NCBI GenBank assembly: GCA_948794795.1
Contig: CAQGLR010000026.1
Location: 1 to 49,076 of the forward strand
Direction of reading: 5' to 3'
Source: an uncultured Lachnospiraceae bacterium
GTDB lineage: Bacteria; Bacillota; Clostridia; Lachnospirales; Lachnospiraceae
DNA length: 49,076 nt
Below, one piece after another: positions 34,562 to 44,408 of this stretch (position 1 is the stretch's first letter; every line of letters begins with the position of its first letter). The notes under the pieces are model-generated. The model did not search any database. It was not told where the DNA came from and worked only from the letters and a program-made list of their open reading frames with translations. The position numbers and the translations under genes are program-made.

Positions 34562-35789
34562 CAGGACAAACGCATGAATAATTATAACATCCATTTTAAA
34601 TATATATACTATTTTTTTAATTTTTAAGCATTCAATACTTCTTCTAAAAATTTTACTGGACGTAAACCTATTGCAAACCGCTTCTTTTTTAATGAAAGCC
34701 TTTTAATACTAAGTGACAATTCTGCCAGTTTTAATATACTTAAACACCATTTCCGTATTATATTGTGGTTCTGGGCGGCTGTTTTGTCTGATGTTGTATT
34801 ATAATCTTCACGGAATGTAACATCAAGATGCCAATGCATGCTTTCAACACTCCAGTGCCCACGCCTTGCCCTGCTGGCAAGGTTTATGTCTTCTGGCAGG
34901 CTGCTTATAAAATACCTGTACTCTGTATGCTTTTCATTCCTTTCCAGTCTTTGCGCTGGCACAGCCATTTTATATCCCCTGTCTGGTAATATTCCCTTGT
35001 TTCCACCTGCCCATGTGCTTTTTCAACGCTTTTTTTGTAGCATCCTTTTTCTTTTATTTTTCCAAGGAACTCTTTTTCTGAAAAATAATCTTTTATATCA
35101 TTATATAATGTTTTCTGGTTTCCTTTTACAGCAAGTATGTAATCTGCACACCTGCTTTTTATTTTTTCTGCTATGCCTGTCTGTGTACCCATTGCATCTG
35201 TTGTAACAATGTTACCTTTTATCTGTATTGTTTCAAGCAGAAGTGGTATTGCTGTAATTTCATTGCTTTTTTTCAGGACTGCCCTCTGCCCCATACAGAA
35301 GCCGTCTTCTTTGCTCCATGCAGAAACAATATGCAGTGGTTTTTCATTTTTGTTTTTGTTCCCACGCATAGTTTTTCCATCTATGCAGACAATCTTTTTA
35401 AGGGCTTCCCCTTCCCCACTGTCCAGAAGCCCCTGCCATTTTACATACAGCTGCTGCAGTGCTTCTGGTGAAACCATCCCCATTACCCTCTGTATTGTAT
35501 CATGTGATGGCACACAGTTTTCCAGTCCTGTGTACTTTTTTAAATAATTTTCATAAACTTCTGCAAATTCTGCAATTTCAACCCAGTCATCTGCACCTGC
35601 AAGTGTTGTAAACAGGACAATGGCCAGGATATCTTTAAGTTTATGCCGTACTTTTCTTTCCTGCCCCACATCCTCAATATATTCCATCCACTGTAACAAT
35701 TTTTCCATGTATACACACCTCCCAGTTTTTGTTTTATTTTAACAAAAACTGGTAATATTTACAATTTGTTCATTCATGCGTTTGTCCTG
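34562..35789 (-). mobile_element. ISAs1-family element, copy 2, with 9-bp duplication
   Basis: Ends CAGGACAAACGCATGAATAA (34562 onward) and inverse CATGCGTTTGTCCTG (to 35789). Perfect direct duplication GCTAGCTAC at 34553-34561 and 35790-35798. Nested inside the IS66 transposase gene, so it is younger than that element. Confidence 0.9.
34624..35708 (-). pseudogene. ISAs1-family transposase, copy 2, internally deleted
   Basis: Starts MEKLLQWMEYIEDVGQERK. N-terminal domain and IDGKTMRG, TTDAMGTQT, ADYILAVKGNQ motifs are intact down to KDWKGMKSI, after which a small deletion shifts the frame. The rest (RGHWSVESMHWHLDVTFRED, then KWCLSILKLAELS) continues in the frame 34968-34624. Compare copy 1, which is damaged at other places. 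Confidence 0.85.
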
Positions 35790-37227
35790 GCTAGCTACGG
35801 GAACACCCAGATACTTTCTGCCTAGTTTTGCAATGGCGCAAATCTCATTCCGCTTCATTGTTTGTAAAAGGGGCTTCATAATCCCGCATAAACAGAAGAT
35901 AACTGTCTTTGTATTTTTCCAAATGGTTTACCATACGGCATAACTCATCATAACTAAAGGATTTTGTTTCCATCCCTGCAAGCAGATCTTTTCCTTGGTT
36001 TACCAGCTCATCGTAACGGATTTCATAATGGCATAACAAAGTAGCCCCACAAGAGTTTTTTTATTGTGGAGATCCTTCTTTTTCTGCTTGTTCATTTCTA
36101 AGAAAAACTGCCTTACCTCCCCTGCCCATGGAAGCATTTGCAGTTCCAGCATCCCTTTCAGTTCCCAGCTTAAGTATGCCCCGCAAGTTGCATGTTCCTT
36201 ACCAAAATGGTAAAAATTCGCTTCGTGATCCTGTGCAACAATCCCATGAAACTGCGTCAAAATATTATCTGTTACTACACTTCTTTCCGTTTTATTGAGA
36301 TTTGCAGTTAAAACCACTGTTGTCTTATTGGAATATGTCCGAATATACACTTGATATGTGGTCTTTTTGGTAGTTTCTAAGATCCCATCCTACCCAAGAC
36401 GTTCGCTTGTCTTAACAGGTGTCCCGTCTACATGTATTACAGTGCCATTTATAAGATCGTTAATATAGCCAGACAAGCAGACTGCTTCCGTTGCATGATG
36501 GTGAAAACCTGCAAGTGTAGCTTTGGATACCTTAAGCAGGTTATGGGAAATTTCACAGAAAAGCTGAGATAAACGTTTATAAGCAACCAAACCAACCGTA
36601 CTAAAATAAACCACATAGGCTTTTACCTGCGGTCCATACTGAATTTCAGGTGGTTTCCCCGGACTGCGGTGGTATTCTGCATAAACGGTAATGGTTTTTA
36701 AATCAGCCACCCAATCAGAAACATAACTTTTCCCGTCTGACACGATGATATACTCTGCTATTCCTTGTGCTGCTAATTCCTCCAGGTTTTTAGATATCTC
36801 CAAACGGCTGCCTTTATGCCCTGGTTGTCCGCCACGTTTTTTGTCACTTTTTTCACGGTTATTTGGAATTTTTTTTAACTCATTGCTACTGGAAGGTTTG
36901 GACGAGTTGGGGGAATCTTTTCCTATCTGTAATTTTAGGCGTAAGATCTCCTTGTCTTTTTCTTTGATTGTTTCCAGCAGTGGTACAGCTGCTTTTGCAA
37001 CAGCCTCCTCTACAGCTTTGTTAATGCTATCCTCCATAGTCGTTTCTAACATTTCAAGACGCTGTTGCAACCTGGTATTTTCTGTACGTAGCCAAAGGTT
37101 TTCTGCCTTCAGTTCTTTATTTTCTTTTTTTAGTTTTTCATTTTCAACTGTCAACTCTTCCAACTGCTAGAACATGTCATTATTTGTTCTTTTCATATTT
37201 TTTATATCGGATATTTATCGGAATTCC

Positions 37228-37830
37228 TTAAATTTCCCGCTTAACAGTAACCTTTTTATTTCTTTGCTTTACTATTTCCAATAACAACATAGTATTTTGT
37301 ATGATATATACGAACATCATGCTAAATACAAATTCATTAATATTACTCAACGCTATTATTAATATTATAATTAAATGTAGTAAAAGTATTAATCTTATTT
37401 TTTTTCTATATGTTTGTTTTTCTTCATGACTAATTTTTTTCATTTCCGTTTCTACTGGAGCCAACAAAAACGCGCACATCATATTTAGAAAAAATATTAA
37501 CAACATCACTCTAATTGATAAATATCTCAATAGTTTTTCCAAACTATACACTTGCAATAACAATATTGCATTTGATATTAATGTACATTTCCAAATTTTA
37601 TCTGCATGCCATCCACCACAAAAACTTCTTAACGGAATATACATGCCTAGAAAGAACATTACTTCTTTTATTTTTGAAAAACCTATTCCAATTGCCAAAG
37701 CGATAACTACATTTAAAATAACTTCACACAATAAAATATATCCATACCTATATATCTTCTCATCCTCATCTGTCATTGTGTAATGTTGTGATTGTTTGTT
37801 TACTAATACATTCACTATCATTTGAATCAT
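37228..37830 (-). CDS. agrB: AgrB-type autoinducer processing membrane protease
   Basis: 200 residues, about six hydrophobic segments. The catalytic region PLRSFCGGWHADKIWKC holds His75 and Cys82, seven apart as in Staphylococcus AgrB (His77, Cys84). AgrB removes the C-terminal tail of AgrD and closes the thiolactone. It is 4.4 kb from agrA because of three nested insertion sequences, but is itself complete. Confidence 0.9.
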   Translation of the reverse strand: MIQMIVNVLVNKQSQHYTMTDEDEKIYRYGYILLCEVILNVVIALAIGIGFSKIKEVMFFLGMYIPLRSFCGGWHADKIWKCTLISNAILLLQVYSLEKLLRYLSIRVMLLIFFLNMMCAFLLAPVETEMKKISHEEKQTYRKKIRLILLLHLIIILIIALSNINEFVFSMMFVYIIQNTMLLLEIVKQRNKKVTVKREI

Positions 37831-38390
37831 ATCAATACTATTAAACCTTTCATTTTTAAATAACTTTCATTTTTAAATAATATAACACACTTTAACAATC
37901 AAACAAACAACTGTGCTAAATTTAACAATTCATGTGCCAATATTGCACCTTATATCAATATGTGTCTTTTTCTCTTCCAAAGAATCAGTATCCACCGCTA
38001 TCTCAAACATATGATTTACACCCCCACTCTGCCAATTTTGATTAAGCTGTTCTATCGCTTCCTTTATGATTTAAAACCTTTGTCATTCTTGTATTTGCTG
38101 TCTGCTACATTTCTCCTTTTTCTGCGGAGCATAAAAATGCCCCGCAGTTTCATTTTATTTTTTATATTTGAAACGGTAAATCCAGTTCCGAATATCTGCT
38201 TTGTGCTTTTGACTCACTTCACCAACTATGCCCGGCTATAGACTATTACAAATTTCTTAGTCTACTTATAATGCTACTAAAAGTAGCCTAAAGCGTTTTT
38301 AACAAAATTCCCCTATCGCAGAAAGTACACACACTGACAGAGCATTGATATTTATAAAGAATATTCAGTAGCACTTATCAGTCATAAACA
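37831..38390. other. Stretch without a recognisable gene upstream of agrB
   Basis: AT-rich. Two copies of CTTTCATTTTTAAATAA begin at about 37847 and 37864. On the minus strand TTGTTAAAT and TTGTTAAAG recur about 30 bp apart (37890-37935), possible regulator sites for agrB. Short minus-strand pieces such as VSQKHKADIRNWIYRF and MFEIAVDTDSLEEKK are open but interrupted and unassigned. No good tRNA or small RNA candidate. Confidence 0.4.
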
Positions 38391-39295
38391 CTATCTTCCC
38401 TTCCCAATCTTAGGAACAGAAGATGCCTTCACATCATCCTTACTTTTAGTATCCAGTTTCGGATATACCGCCTCAAATGCCTCCAAGGTCTGCATCTTGT
38501 GCTTTTGCATTATCAAGATCAAGTTGTGCATTTAACTCACACTGTCTTGCCAGATTCTCTCCTAGCTGTATAGGCGTTTCTTTAACAGCCTTACCCAGCA
38601 AAGCTTTGTAAAATAATATTTCTGTATAACGGAAAGTCCTGCCTTTTTCCTGTGCTGTATTTTACAAATTTTACATCCATCTGTCTTGTATTTGGTTCTT
38701 TTTTCATACTGTAACTGGGATCTGTGACTGTCCACTGCAGCCATGCTGTACTCCTGTCTGATTCTTTTCTGTATATTTTCCCTCGTGTATTTCTCCCCTA
38801 ATGATTTACAGCGCCAGTATCTTGCCATGCCCACTGGTTTTACAGCTAGGTATTTCCCTTCATGTGGATAAGCATTTTTAATCCCATATCCCATGTCTGC
38901 AAGTATGGATAGGAATTCTTCATAACTTGAAGCCTTATCCATAGCAGCGTCAGGATTCCTCCTGGCCATATCCGCCCAGACAAATTCCCGTTTTTAGAAA
39001 TATCCCACTCCCTGTTATTATTTCTATCTTCCTGGCTGCTCCTACTGTTTTCTGGTATCCCAATAACAGATAAACCATATTCCATACACAGCCGATTTGT
39101 AACAGGCTGTATCTTTTCCGCCCAGTCCCCTTTTTTGTAATGGTATTTATTCCCTGTGTGGAAACTTACGCTGTTAAATATAATGTGCGCATGGATATGG
39201 TCCGTATTGTCATGCACAGTATAAAGTGCCTCATAATCACTGCCAAGATACTCCTTTGCAAACTTTCCTGTAATTTCAAATGCAGTGGCAGCATC

Positions 39296-40889
39296 GATAG
39301 TGTAACTTCATCTGGGTATACGACACGAAATATATAATATGCCCTTTTTTGGTTCATTATATATTCCAGCTATGCTAATAAAACTAAAATATATAATTTT
39401 TTAAAATATACCAAAAATGGAAGTATTAAAATTTACTTTTGCAGACATCTGGCAATTTGCTATACTTGCACATAATGCTTCTATATATTTTCCATTTGTT
39501 TTTCTATGTCTGTTTTCCCATGAAAGCATTTCACTTGCACTAAAATAATTTTCTCCTTCTGCTTTTTCTTCCATTTTAATTTTTTCCTGTGTCTGTACCA
39601 CTTCCAACATGTTGCTTCCACTTTTCCAGTAAATTCTTATATGTGATAACATATCTGCACCTTTACGACACCATCCCATTGGTCTGCTGCTCATTCTTTC
39701 TGATATCATATGGCTTATATGATTTTCTGTGCTGCTTCCAATTACACCATCCTCCTTCTTTATACGTTTTCGTATCCCCCTCCAGTTATTTTTTATATAT
39801 TTCCATCATTCTTCAAGTTTTTTCCCTGCCTTTTCCGTAATGTTTTCTTTTGTTTTTGTTACTCATTTTTCCAGTTCTGTCCTTCTTCCTTTTTCAATAC
39901 ACTCCTGCAAATATTTCACAGTTTCTTCCTGTTCTTTTTCTGTACTGCTACTCTCAAGACGTGCCATTTTCCTTATATATTTCTCGATATGGAATTCGTC
40001 CAATACAAATTCCGCATTAAGAACTTCAATGCCCTTTTTCATCCATGCTCCACCGTCAGACTGAAAGTATATTTTTTCTATTTCTTCTGTTTCATATTGT
40101 TTTTCTATGTATTCCTTTACTTCATTCCACAGTTTTTCATTGTCTTTCCCACGATAAGGACCTCCAAAGTAAAATATATTTCCCAGTTTTTTTCTTTTTA
40201 TTTCCGCGTTTCCATCCACATACCCTTCATGTACATAAACCAATTTTACTACCTGCCCATTATCTGCATGTCCTTTGAAACGTTTTATATCCCCTTTCTT
40301 TTCCTTATACTACAGGGCAATATGGTTCTCATCTGCCTCCACATATAAATATTTTACTTTTTTTCTGGTACACTGTGCTGCTGCTTCGAGAATCCTTGTT
40401 TTTACACCATCACTAAGCCGGGTATGCGGCTTCCATCCCATTATTCTGTCTAGCAGGTACGCAGTTTCTTTCGTTTTTTTATTTATAAAACAGGTATGTG
40501 TAAAATATACTGTCCCATCTGGTGTCAATATACTTTTTTGACATCGGTCTTTTATATGCCAGCAGGACTGTCTTTTAAGACTTGCTTCAAGCATTGTGTT
40601 ACACTCTTCAAGCCGCTCCGAAATTAGTATGCACGCCATTTTTAAAAAAATTCCCAACACTTTCATTACACAAACTTCAAAATGTGATGGGTCTTTCAAA
40701 AAATTTAATTTAATTTTTTCTAACTCTTCTATTCCATTTTCTGAAAAATACTGTATAATATTATTCATAGAGGATGCCTTCTTTCTTAAGTATATTTCTT
40801 AAATTTATTTTTGATCAATTACATTATACTACAAAAAGGCATCCTTTTGCATTTTTTCTTTAAAATCCCCCAGATAAAGTTACACTATC
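39296..40889 (-). mobile_element. ISLre2-family element with 9-bp duplication
   Basis: Ends GATAGTGTAACTTCATCTGG (39296 onward) and inverse CAGATAAAGTTACACTATC (to 40889). Perfect 9-bp duplication GGCAGCATC at 39287-39295 and 40890-40898. 1594 bp. Inserted in the relaxase gene. Its ends match the MITE at 9998-10233. Confidence 0.92.
39401..40768 (-). pseudogene. ISLre2 (UPF0236) transposase with three in-frame stops
   Basis: One reading frame runs 40768-39401: MNNIIQYFSENGIEELEKIK, GWKPHTRLSDGVKTRILEAA, YVEADENHIAL, then a TAG (40310-40312), QSDGGAWMKKGIEVL, ENRHRKTNGKYIEAL. Two TGA codons follow near 39863 and 39790. All pieces are in the same frame, so decay is by nonsense changes, not frameshifts. 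Confidence 0.88.
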
Positions 40890-41077
40890 GGCAGCATCCA
40901 CTTCACCTTCTGTAAAGGATAAAATAATATGGTAACCCTGGCGTTTGTCTGTCTTTCCAAACTGTTCCTTTGTCTGGCGCATCTGCTGGTATATATTCCA
41001 TGGCTGGCAGTTTAAACAGCCCTCCCACCTGCCATCCCCAGTTTTTTCTTTTTTTGAAATATAGTCCAGTGCCTGGC

Positions 41078-41440
41078 TTAAATGTTTCCCAGCACAGCCT
41101 GCTGGATTTTTTTCATATAAGCAATAAGAGCTTCTTTATCTTCCCTGCTGTAAAAATAAGAATTACTGGCTTTTGTAATCTGGTTTATATTGTTCCCCAC
41201 AGCATTTACTTCATTGATTAGTTCCTCTAACAGCCTTCTTATTTCAGGATAATCATATGGTTTCTGCGTAACCATCAGCCATAAATAATCTACTTCGTAC
41301 ATGCCCGCTTCTGCCGCCTTTGAGGCAAGTACTTCTGCTTCTGCTGGTTTTAAACGGAGTGTTTTCTTGATACAATGGATACTGTCTGTCATTTGTTCTG
41401 CTTTTCCTTCCTGTTTTATGCCTTCTGGTTTCTTTTCCAT
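41078..41440 (-). CDS. mobC: MobC-like relaxosome accessory protein
   Basis: 120 residues. KKTLRLKPAEAEVLASKAAE is the ribbon-helix-helix-like start, and the central LINEVNAVGNNINQITKASN is the signature of the bacterial mobilisation protein MobC. Family role: binds oriT and helps the relaxase. The C-terminus MKKIQQAVLGNI may be shortened by the deletion that also removed the relaxase start. Its start has a poorly placed ribosome binding site, and an ISAs1 element ends 32 bp upstream. Confidence 0.8.
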   Translation of the reverse strand: MEKKPEGIKQEGKAEQMTDSIHCIKKTLRLKPAEAEVLASKAAEAGMYEVDYLWLMVTQKPYDYPEIRRLLEELINEVNAVGNNINQITKASNSYFYSREDKEALIAYMKKIQQAVLGNI

Positions 41441-41471
41441 AGCTGCTGTATTAATATGTCCCTTCTTTTGC

Positions 41472-42639
41472 TAGGGCAACAGCATTTACTTTTTAGGGAA
41501 AAAGAGAATATCCAGCAGCGTATCTGAATTGAGAGCCGCTTTAAACATTAACTTTTTCTTGCTGATGCGTCCATACTGTGCCTGTGTTACAAGGGTAAGG
41601 GCAAGTTTTTCGCAAAATATTGAAATTGAGCGGTGAATTATCTTTCCTTGCCCTCGATGCATCCTCCCTGTAAATAACATCAAGACACCAGTGGAGCTGG
41701 TTTTCTATCGGCCAGTGCTTTCTTACCGGATCTGCAAATTCTCTAGTGTCTGTTAAGGAAGTGATGAAATATCTTGTATATTCATGGGTTTCATTATTTT
41801 CCGTTACGGTTGACTTTGTCATCCCCAGTGCCTTTAAACCACACCATTCCGTCCGCTGTTCCAGCCATGAAATACCGGTCAGCAGCCTGTATTCCCGTTT
41901 TTCAATTCTTCCATGCCCTTTTTCCTTTGTTTCTAATGCCGGCAGTCCGAAAGAAAACGCATTGAAATAATCTTCTGCGTCTTTATACAAGGCAGGCTGA
42001 TTCTGCTTCAGCCCAATCGTATAGTCCGCATTGCTGCTGGTTATTTTTTCAACAATTTTTTTCTGGCAGCTCATGGCGTCTGCCGTTACAATTGCCCTAT
42101 CCACATCAATAAGGTCAAGCAGTCCATGGACTGCGGTAATTTCATTCGTCTTTTCTTCAACATTAATTTTGCCTAATGTTATCTGGCTTCCGGCAACAAA
42201 TGCACTGACAACATGGTATGCCTTATGCTATTCATCTGCGCTTCCACGGATTGTTTTCCCATCTATTGCCACGACGGAACGCCTGCCACGTTCTGCTGAT
42301 ACCCAGTTTATCAGGCATGATGAAAGCTCCGGCGGATTTATTTTTTCAAACACCTGCCTAAAAGTATCACTGTCAGGTATTCCATTTGGAAGTTCAAGAA
42401 ATTTCGCAAGGAATTCCTTACGGCTTTTGCCGAATTCCTCCATATCGACAAAATCTTCTCCTCCGCAAATCACAGTACACAGCCCAATGATGATAATAAT
42501 ATCTTCGAGTTTGTGGCGTATATTGCCATATCCTGTACGCCTTGGTTCTTTTACATTTTTGATTTCTTCTTTTAAGGATTCTATTTTCATAATTCTCTAT
42601 TTTACTATATTTTCATAAAAAGTAAATGCTGTTGCCCTG
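41472..42639 (-). mobile_element. ISAs1-family element, copy 3 (different subgroup), 10-bp duplication
   Basis: Ends TAGGGCAACAGCATTTACTT (41472 onward) and inverse AAGTAAATGCTGTTGCCCTG (to 42639). Perfect 10-bp duplication CTTCTTTTGC at 41462-41471 and 42640-42649. 1168 bp. Termini differ from copies 1 and 2. Confidence 0.9.
41486..42590 (-). pseudogene. ISAs1-family transposase, copy 3
   Basis: Starts MKIESLKEEIKNVKEPRRTG, with RHKLEDIIIIIGLCTVICGG and AIDGKTIRGSADE, then TAG (42228-42230) and in the same frame HKAYHVVSAF, IVTADAMSCQKKIVEKI, NADYTIGLKQNQ, KHWPIENQLHWCLDVIYRED. A frameshift in an A-run near 41625 moves the last 25 codons (LALTLVTQAQYGRISKK) to another frame. Confidence 0.88.
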
Positions 42640-42789
42640 CTTCTTTTGCAGGCTGTCTTGCCTGCTTTCACATCTTTTCTCTTTTTTCTGAATTATGCCA
42701 TCACAAAGATTTCATGTGAACTTGCAAGATACGCAGGAGCGACAGCTCCTGCATCTTGTCAGGGGAAACCCCTGAAACCCTTGTATATA

Positions 42790-43160
42790 CGGAAACTGGC
42801 TGGCTTTTTCAAATGCCTTTTTTATTTCCGGCTGAAAATACCATATATTTTTTATATTTATGGCTGGTTTTTCCAGTTACGTTTTTACCAATATCCAGCC
42901 CTGCCTGAAAAAGCTGGCTGGCTTTCTGAAACGCTTTTTTGATTTCTGGCTGAAAAAACTGTTACTTTTTTAATTTCCGATTGGCTTTTTGAAACCACTT
43001 TTTTAAATTGAAAAACCACTTTCTGTTCATGCCAGACAGTTAAACCGGCTTTTTTGAATACTTTTTCCATTCCTGGCTGAAAAATTATTTTCATTTTCTG
43101 CTTTTCAATTGATTTTTCCAGCCATCTCCATAAAGGATATCTTCTTGTTTTCATCCACAT
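42790..43160 (-). repeat. Imperfect 62-63 bp tandem repeats, possible degenerate repeat protein
   Basis: The word GGCTTTTTGAAA with a following GGCTGAAAA recurs at about 42802, 42920, 42983 and 43045, spaced by 62-63 bp or twice that. On the minus strand an open frame (43160-42885) begins MWMKTRRYPLWRW and contains units like IFQPGMEKVFKKA and VFSARNQKSVSESQ, about 21 residues apart. 63 bp equals 21 codons, so the repeat was probably coding. Frame breaks at the 3' end. No family recognised. 42650-42789 shows nothing further. Confidence 0.5.
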
Positions 43161-43172
43161 CCACTGGCTTTT

Positions 43173-44183
43173 TCAGTGGTTTGTCCTGTTTCTGGCTGGT
43201 TTTTCCGCATTCTGCCGGATAATCCGACTGGAAACAGGCCAGCATTTCTTTACAGCTGCCAGACATTCATTGTAATCTTTAAATGGTTCTGGCGGCGGAC
43301 AGTCACCAACTTCAAAACCAAGCCCATAATATTTCTGGCATAATGCATCTGTTGCTTTCCTGCCTGGTCCATCACTGTCAAGGCAGAAATAAATGTTTTT
43401 TACCTGTGGATGCTCTTTCAGAAATGTAGCCAGCGGTGCATCATGCAGCATTCCAAGCGCCAGTTTGTTGCTCTCATAATCACCATACAAACTGGTAAAG
43501 CTCATCAGGTCAATTGCCGCTTCAAAGACATACAGGCTGCCACTTCTGTCATTCCAGACATTAAATCCATAATTTTTGTTATTTCCTGCCACATCACATT
43601 TAAAAGAAGAACCAGCCGTCCCTCTCATACTGGCAAACCGTGTAATACCGTTTTTATCATTTCCTTTGAATACAATGTTGTGATGCCATTGTTCTTCATA
43701 AACCAGCCCCTGCCTTACAAAAAAGTCCACTGTTTCAAGCGGAACCGCCCTGTCTGCTGTCAGATACCTGTACAGGATATCATTATTTTCTGCCTGCCCA
43801 GGCAGGATAAAAGTCTGTTTTTCTTTTTCCGTATGCCTTGATGCCTGATGCCGCAGCACTGGCATTTCTGTTTTTTTCCTTTCTGTCATAATGTCTTTGT
43901 ACCCAGTAAAATCCAGCAGCCAGAAAACAGCGTCTTTTACCTCCATGCCTGCAAACACCCTTAAAAAATCAATCTGCGAGCCGCCATTGCTTCCTGTTTC
44001 TGCAATCCTGGACCACCGGCACCAGCTCCTGCGGTTGTAAATCATGACAGAATCCATCTCTGCCAGTGTGTGGAAACGCCCTTTCCTTTTTACGGTATAG
44101 CCAAGTTGCCCTGCCACATCGCAAAGATCAGCTTCTTTTGCAGCTGCCAGTTCTTCTTCTGTAAAATATCTTTTTTCCAACAT
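43173..44183 (-). CDS. DUF3991/TOPRIM-domain protein
   Basis: 336 residues from ATG 44183. N-terminal KRYFTEEELAAAKEADLCDV and YNRRSWCRWS lead into DUF3991 (SNGGSQIDFLRVFAGMEVKD, LPGQAENNDILYRYLTADRA). The TOPRIM part has LYVFEAAIDLMSF (Glu), IYFCLDSDGPGRKA (DxD) and FKDYNECL. Related to plasmid primases and Tn916-like element proteins that handle single-stranded DNA after transfer. An alternative frame past the stop (KPVDVDENKKISFMEMAG) suggests the natural C-terminus may be longer. Confidence 0.8.
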   Translation of the reverse strand: MLEKRYFTEEELAAAKEADLCDVAGQLGYTVKRKGRFHTLAEMDSVMIYNRRSWCRWSRIAETGSNGGSQIDFLRVFAGMEVKDAVFWLLDFTGYKDIMTERKKTEMPVLRHQASRHTEKEKQTFILPGQAENNDILYRYLTADRAVPLETVDFFVRQGLVYEEQWHHNIVFKGNDKNGITRFASMRGTAGSSFKCDVAGNNKNYGFNVWNDRSGSLYVFEAAIDLMSFTSLYGDYESNKLALGMLHDAPLATFLKEHPQVKNIYFCLDSDGPGRKATDALCQKYYGLGFEVGDCPPPEPFKDYNECLAAVKKCWPVSSRIIRQNAEKPARNRTNH

Positions 44184-44337
44184 TTTACCTTGCCTTTCCA
44201 CGTTTTTTTACAGCTTTCTTTTTTTCTTCTTCCCCACAGCTTTCTGTTTTCTCCTCTGGATTTTCCACCTTATTAATCCCCCATGCCACCTTAACGGCCC
44301 AAATAGGAATGAAAAACGCTGTTTTTGCGTTTTTCTA

Positions 44338-44399
44338 AGATTGAAACTGTAATCATTCTTTGGATGCGTTTTTGCAGCCTTAGAATGATTTTTCAATCT
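44338..44399 (-). terminator. Long stem-loop after the DUF5688 gene
   Basis: On the minus strand AGATTGAAA-AATCATTCT pairs with AGAATGATT-TTTCAATCT (one 4-base bulge). It begins 10 bp past the DUF5688 stop. No strong U tract, but the stem is long. Separates DUF5688 from the TOPRIM gene. Confidence 0.55.
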
Positions 44400-44408
44400 G
44401 TCCCCTGT

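Larger units (their letters stand above)
34409..37163 (-). mobile_element. IS66-family element, split by an ISAs1 insertion and decayed
   Basis: Transposase pieces on the minus strand: 37163-36390 (leucine-zipper N-terminus, DSPNSSKPSSS, GGQPGHKGSR), 36350-36000, 36039-35845 (ending FTNNEAE) and, beyond the ISAs1 element, KRGQN-like and LFSKQIPA-like codons at about 34440-34510. A TAG at 36390-36392 (after ERLG, expected CAG), a frameshift near 36040 and a TGA after NNEAE disrupt it. Left end abuts the IS4-type element. Lies between agrA and agrB. Confidence 0.8.
38391..41077 (-). pseudogene. mobA: Relaxase (mobilisation nuclease) gene, broken
   Basis: After removal of the ISLre2 element and one duplication, the minus frame reads GKHLSQALDYI, TDKRQGYHIILSFTEGEVDA, ATAFEITGKFAKEYLGSDYE, HDNTDHIHAHIIFNSVSFHT (the three-His relaxase motif) and EKIQPVTNRLCMEYGLSVIG. 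The frame shifts near 38990 (then MARRNPDAAMDKASSYEEFL) and again near 38700. A tail ends LDTKSKDDVKASSVP at 38391. There is no start codon: the frame emerges from within the end of mobC, so the N-terminus (with the Tyr) is deleted. Confidence 0.8.

Noticed and set aside
37960..38241. 93-codon plus-strand frame
   Set aside because: Hydrophobic by composition of AT-rich DNA, no ribosome binding site, no recognisable motif.
39710..40348. Long plus-strand open frame (212 codons)
   Set aside because: It is the antisense of the ISLre2 transposase; Phe/Tyr/Ser-rich low-complexity composition and no ribosome binding site.
12546..42590. TAG codons as recoded (sense) codons in the transposases
   Set aside because: The same frames also contain TGA, TAA and frameshifts, and the intact radical SAM gene at 27905 uses TAG as its normal stop.
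42790..43160. CRISPR array
   Set aside because: The repeats are imperfect, about 62 bp apart with no constant-length unique spacers, and no cas genes are present.
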